Made by a program: the position numbers and the translations under genes. This document shows, piece after piece, positions 61,535-64,000 of a stretch of 64,000 nt of DNA. The notes beneath the pieces were generated by a model that did no database searches, had not been told where the DNA came from, and saw only the letters and a program-made list of their open reading frames with translations. Each line of letters starts with the position of its first letter. Position 1 is the first letter of the stretch. This DNA is from Hahnella aquatica (GTDB lineage: Bacteria; Pseudomonadota; Gammaproteobacteria; Burkholderiales; Burkholderiaceae_A): the NCBI GenBank assembly GCA_965194505.1, contig OZ239144.1, positions 806,001 through 870,000 of the forward strand, read 5' to 3'.

Positions 61535-61886
61535 AATCAAGCGCATGCATGTGGGTGCACGAATGTCCGAAGTGGCTGTTCATCAGGGCACGGTCTATTT
61601 GGCGGGCCAGGTTGCGGCAGACCCAAGCGCCGATGTGGTCGGCCAGACCAAGCAGGTGCTCGATGCGATCGACCGGCTGCTGGCCGAGGCGGGGTCAGAC
61701 AAATCAAGACTGCTCTCGGTCCAGATCTTTTTGGCCGACATGGCAGATTTCAAGTCGATGAACAGCGTCTGGGATGCCTGGGTTGTGCCGGGTCATACCC
61801 CGCCCAGGGCCACCGTGGAGGCCAAAATGGCCACCCCGGCCTATCGTGTGGAGATCAAGGTGATCGCAGCGGTGGGCCCAGCCTAG
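61527..61886 (+). CDS. RidA family protein
   Basis: The 119-residue product belongs to the YjgF/YER057c/UK114 (Rid) family that deaminates reactive enamines and imines. Conserved text includes YLAGQVAADPSADVVGQTKQVLDAID and the C-terminal PPRATVEAKMATPAYRVEI with the catalytic Arg. An AAGGAGC ribosome site precedes the ATG at 61527; a frame extension to 61452 lies within the hydrolase gene. Confidence 0.9.
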   Translation: MSEIKRMHVGARMSEVAVHQGTVYLAGQVAADPSADVVGQTKQVLDAIDRLLAEAGSDKSRLLSVQIFLADMADFKSMNSVWDAWVVPGHTPPRATVEAKMATPAYRVEIKVIAAVGPA

Positions 61887-61909
61887 AGACCGGGCCCAGT
61901 AGAGCGGCG

Positions 61910-62977
61910 TTATCGCCAGCCGGTCTTGTCCACCAACTGCTGAGCCAGTCGGCTCTGAGTGGCGAATTTCTCCACCGGCATGGGGTCTGCCTTGAAGGTT
62001 CCCAGCGTTTTCAGGGCGGGGTTGTCGTAAGGCACCTTGGCCAGAACAGGCCGCTCGTTGTTGGCCATGGCGAACTGCCCTTGAATCTCCGGGCTGGCGA
62101 GGAACTCGAGGAATGTACGTGCGTTGGCGGCATTCTGTGCGTGCTTGGCAATGCCCCCGCCGGAGATGTTCAGGTGGGTGCCATCGCCTTTCTGGTCGGG
62201 CCAAACCAGTCTGGTTTTGGCCACAGCCGCCTTGTCCTCCGCCTTGTCGCTGCGCATGAGCCGGGCGTAGTAGTAGCTGTTCGAGATGGCCACCCCGCAC
62301 TCGCCCGATGCCACGGCACGGATCTGGTCCGTATCGCCGCCTTTGGATGGTCGCGCCAGGTTTGCAATCACGCCACGCATCCAGGCCTCCGTCTTTTCCG
62401 GCCCGTGCTTGGCCAACTGCGAACCGATGAGCGAGAGCATGTAGGGGTGGGATGCAGTTCTGGAGCAGACAAGACCCTTGAGGGAGGGGTCCGCAAGGCT
62501 CGCATAGGTCGAGACCTGCTCGGGCTTCACCTTGGTGGGGTCGACGATCAGGACACGTTCGCGGGTGGTGAGGCCCACCCATGCATCACCGCCACGGCGG
62601 TCTGCTGGAATGGCCTTGTCGAGGACGGCCGATTTGAGCGGCTGAAAGAGACCTTCTTGCTGCGCCCGCCACAGGCGGGTGGCATCGACCAGGAGGATCA
62701 CATCGGCAGGACTGGCCGCTCCTTCGCTGCGGATGCGCTCCAGCAGGGGTTCGTCGGCAGCACTCACGACATTGACCTTGATGCCGGTCTTTGCGGTGAA
62801 CTGGGCATACAGGGCATCATCGCTGCTGTAATGCCGCGCGGTGTAGAGGTTGAGACTGTTGGATTGGGCCATGGCGGGTGTGCGCATGCCCGCGATCAGC
62901 GTGGGCAGTGTGGCCGCAGCCACCACCACGAGGGTGCTGTAAAGAAAGAGACGTTTCGTCATGGTTGTACGCTTCAT
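61910..62977 (-). CDS. Fe(3+) ABC transporter substrate-binding protein (FutA-like)
   Basis: The product is a periplasmic iron-binding receptor. A signal peptide (LFLYSTLVVVAAATLPTLIAG) leads to LNLYTARHYSSDDALYAQF, typical of FutA/FbpA proteins; Tyr residues in SNSYYYARL probably bind iron. The permease and ATPase genes are not adjacent. The ATG at 62977 or 62962 may be the start. A Fur-like box lies upstream. Confidence 0.9.
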   Translation of the reverse strand: MKRTTMTKRLFLYSTLVVVAAATLPTLIAGMRTPAMAQSNSLNLYTARHYSSDDALYAQFTAKTGIKVNVVSAADEPLLERIRSEGAASPADVILLVDATRLWRAQQEGLFQPLKSAVLDKAIPADRRGGDAWVGLTTRERVLIVDPTKVKPEQVSTYASLADPSLKGLVCSRTASHPYMLSLIGSQLAKHGPEKTEAWMRGVIANLARPSKGGDTDQIRAVASGECGVAISNSYYYARLMRSDKAEDKAAVAKTRLVWPDQKGDGTHLNISGGGIAKHAQNAANARTFLEFLASPEIQGQFAMANNERPVLAKVPYDNPALKTLGTFKADPMPVEKFATQSRLAQQLVDKTGWR

Positions 62978-63024
62978 AAATTGGTTGATCAAACATTGGA
63001 TTGAAGTGTGCACGCCGTAAGCTT

Positions 63025-63043
63025 AATGAGAACTATTTTTAAT
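63025..63043. promoter_or_regulatory. Fur-box-like site between divergent genes
   Basis: AATGAGAACTATTTTTAAT at 63025-63043 resembles the Fur consensus; TGAGAAC and ATTTTTA match the 7-1-7 arms TGATAAT/ATTATCA at about five of seven positions each. It lies between the iron receptor gene and the GlcG/HbpS-like gene and could control both. This is a pattern match only. Confidence 0.45.
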
Positions 63044-63066
63044 TGCAACCCCTGTCAGGAGTCGAC

Positions 63067-63474
63067 ATGATTCAAAAGCCAGCATTGACCCAGTCAGACA
63101 TTGAAAAAATTGGTGCCGCGGCAGAGGCCGAGGCCCAAAAAAACGGATTCAAGGTGAGCATCGCCATCTGCGATGAGGGCGGGCACCTGCTGTGGTTCAA
63201 GCGGCTCGACGGCGCCCCTCCCATTTCGGCCCACATTGCCCCCCAGAAGGCCCGCACAGCAGCCCTCGGGCGCCGCGAGTCCAAGCTCTACGAGGACATC
63301 ATCAACGGGGGGCGGACCTCCTTTCTGTCTGCGCCGCAACTAGAGGCCATGCTTGAGGGGGGCGTGCCCATCATGGCCGAAGGCCATTGCATCGGTGCCG
63401 TGGGTGTCTCGAATGTGAAGTCCCACGAGGATGCCCAGGTGGCCAAGGCCGGCATCGCGGCCCTGGGACTTTGA
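63067..63474 (+). CDS. GlcG/HbpS family heme-binding protein
   Basis: The 135-residue product is of the GlcG/HbpS family (DUF336), linked to heme or cobalamin binding in some members. Conserved segments are CDEGGHLLWFKRLDGAP, ARTAALGR and the C-terminal GAVGVSNVKSHEDAQVAKAGIAAL. An AGGAG ribosome site 5 bases before the ATG at 63067 decides the start. Its placement by a Fur-like box suggests a role in iron or heme, which is an inference. A fumarase gene follows convergently. Confidence 0.85.
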   Translation: MIQKPALTQSDIEKIGAAAEAEAQKNGFKVSIAICDEGGHLLWFKRLDGAPPISAHIAPQKARTAALGRRESKLYEDIINGGRTSFLSAPQLEAMLEGGVPIMAEGHCIGAVGVSNVKSHEDAQVAKAGIAALGL

Positions 63475-63477
63475 TCG

Positions 63478-64000
63478 TCAGGCCGACTTTTTCAGGCCCT
63501 CGATTCGTACCTTCCATTCCCGAGGACCGGTCTCGTGGACCGAGGTGCCATTGGCATCGACGGCCACGGTGACCGGCATGTCGGCCACCTCGAACTCGTA
63601 GATGGCCTCCATTCCGAGGTCCTCGAAGCCAACGACCTTGGCCGAGCGAATGGCCTTGCTCACCAGATAGGCTGCCCCACCCACGGCCATAAGGTAGGCC
63701 GAGCGATGGGCCTTGATGGCTGCGATGGCCTCAGGTCCGCGTTCGGCCTTTCCGATCATGGCGATGAGGCCTGTCTTCTCCAGCATCATGTCGGTGAATT
63801 TGTCCATGCGGGTGGCCGTGGTGGGACCTGCGGGGCCGACAGCCTCCTCTCGAACCGGATCGACGGGACCCACGTAATAGATCACGCGATTCGTGAAGTC
63901 GACAGGCAGTGGCTCTCCTCGGGCCAGCATGTCGGCGATGCGTTTGTGTGCGGCGTCTCGGCCAGTCAGGAGTCGTCCTGACAACAGAAGGGTCTGGCCA
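63478..64000 (-). CDS. class I fumarate hydratase C-terminal (beta) domain, cut by window edge
   Basis: This is the swivelling beta domain of a [4Fe-4S] class I hydro-lyase of the fumarase/tartrate dehydratase type. Marks are SGRLLTGRDAAHKR, VIYYVGPVDPV, AVGPAGPTTATRMDKF and FEDLGMEAIYEF. The frame is open to the right edge (at least 173 codons visible) with no start, so the alpha domain should lie beyond. Fumarase versus tartrate dehydratase cannot be settled here. Confidence 0.9.
   Translation of the reverse strand, partial: GQTLLLSGRLLTGRDAAHKRIADMLARGEPLPVDFTNRVIYYVGPVDPVREEAVGPAGPTTATRMDKFTDMMLEKTGLIAMIGKAERGPEAIAAIKAHRSAYLMAVGGAAYLVSKAIRSAKVVGFEDLGMEAIYEFEVADMPVTVAVDANGTSVHETGPREWKVRIEGLKKSA

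Noticed and set aside
61873..61898. inverted repeat TGGGCCC/GGGCCCA between the RidA and iron receptor genes
   Set aside because: Short arms, a 12-base spacer and no T run; could be chance in GC-rich sequence.
1..64000. CRISPR arrays, insertion sequences, prophage or rRNA genes
   Set aside because: No regular spaced repeats, transposase or integrase motifs, or rRNA sequence were noticed on either strand.

Overview
The window is a gene-dense, GC-rich stretch of a betaproteobacterial chromosome, most likely of the order Burkholderiales. The evidence is the block order yceF / yceD-rpmF-plsX-fabHDG-acpP-fabF-rpoE-rseAB-degP-lepA-lepB-rnc-era-recO-pdxJ-acpS-nagZ, the isc cluster headed by a low-molecular-weight phosphatase gene, the prfB-lysS pair, a solitary Bug-type (tripartite tricarboxylate) receptor and a TRAP system. 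GC content was judged by eye only. No phage, insertion sequence, CRISPR array or rRNA gene was seen. Coding density is very high and no stretch over 300 bases lacks a gene.

Layout. (1) 1-21104: a truncated yceF on the minus strand, then one unbroken plus-strand run of more than twenty genes. It covers the 50S protein L32, fatty acid initiation and elongation, the sigma-E envelope stress system with its DegP/MucD protease, LepA, signal peptidase I, RNase III, Era, RecO, PdxJ, AcpS, NagZ, a family 5 uracil-DNA glycosylase, UvrC, a peptidoglycan transglycosylase and an EamA permease. Most junctions from lepB onward overlap by 1-8 bases, which suggests translational coupling. (2) 21112-28253: accessory genes, including an SDR enzyme, a formyltransferase-like protein, an unrecognised small protein with a TDAP repeat, a membrane-fused spermidine-synthase-like protein, a HIT protein, an outer-membrane barrel candidate and a DnaQ-type exonuclease fused to a UvrC-like GIY-YIG nuclease. 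(3) 28223-34361 (minus): a probable catabolic operon with a serine-glyoxylate-type aminotransferase, a TRAP transporter (P, Q, M), a crotonase-fold protein and a CaiB/BaiF CoA-transferase. (4) 34431-39916: a CYTH-CHAD protein, tRNA-Asn(GTT), queD and queE, a carboxymuconolactone-decarboxylase-like protein, a Bug receptor and an aromatic aminotransferase. (5) 40006-48048: uvrB, a low-molecular-weight phosphatase, and iscRSUA-hscBA-fdx behind two IscR-like operators 30 bp apart. (6) 48079-54643 (minus): a PQQ-type sugar dehydrogenase, lysS, prfB with an intact programmed frameshift, recJ and a conserved unknown gene. (7) 54669-64000: lolC/E-lolD-tatD-comEC, a 3-hydroxybutyrate dehydrogenase, an alpha/beta hydrolase, a RidA protein, an iron-binding receptor and a GlcG/HbpS protein on either side of a Fur-like box, and the end of a class I fumarase.

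The points most worth a second look are these. The queuosine precursor genes queE-queD lie immediately upstream of a tRNA gene whose product is a queuosine target, and both Que proteins have non-canonical key residues. The aminotransferase-TRAP-crotonase-CoA-transferase operon has an unknown substrate. Four divergent gene pairs have 25 bp or less between start codons. The upstream region of isc has a clear operator architecture. I found no convincing wholly new system; the que/tRNA-Asn locus and the catabolic operon are the best candidates.
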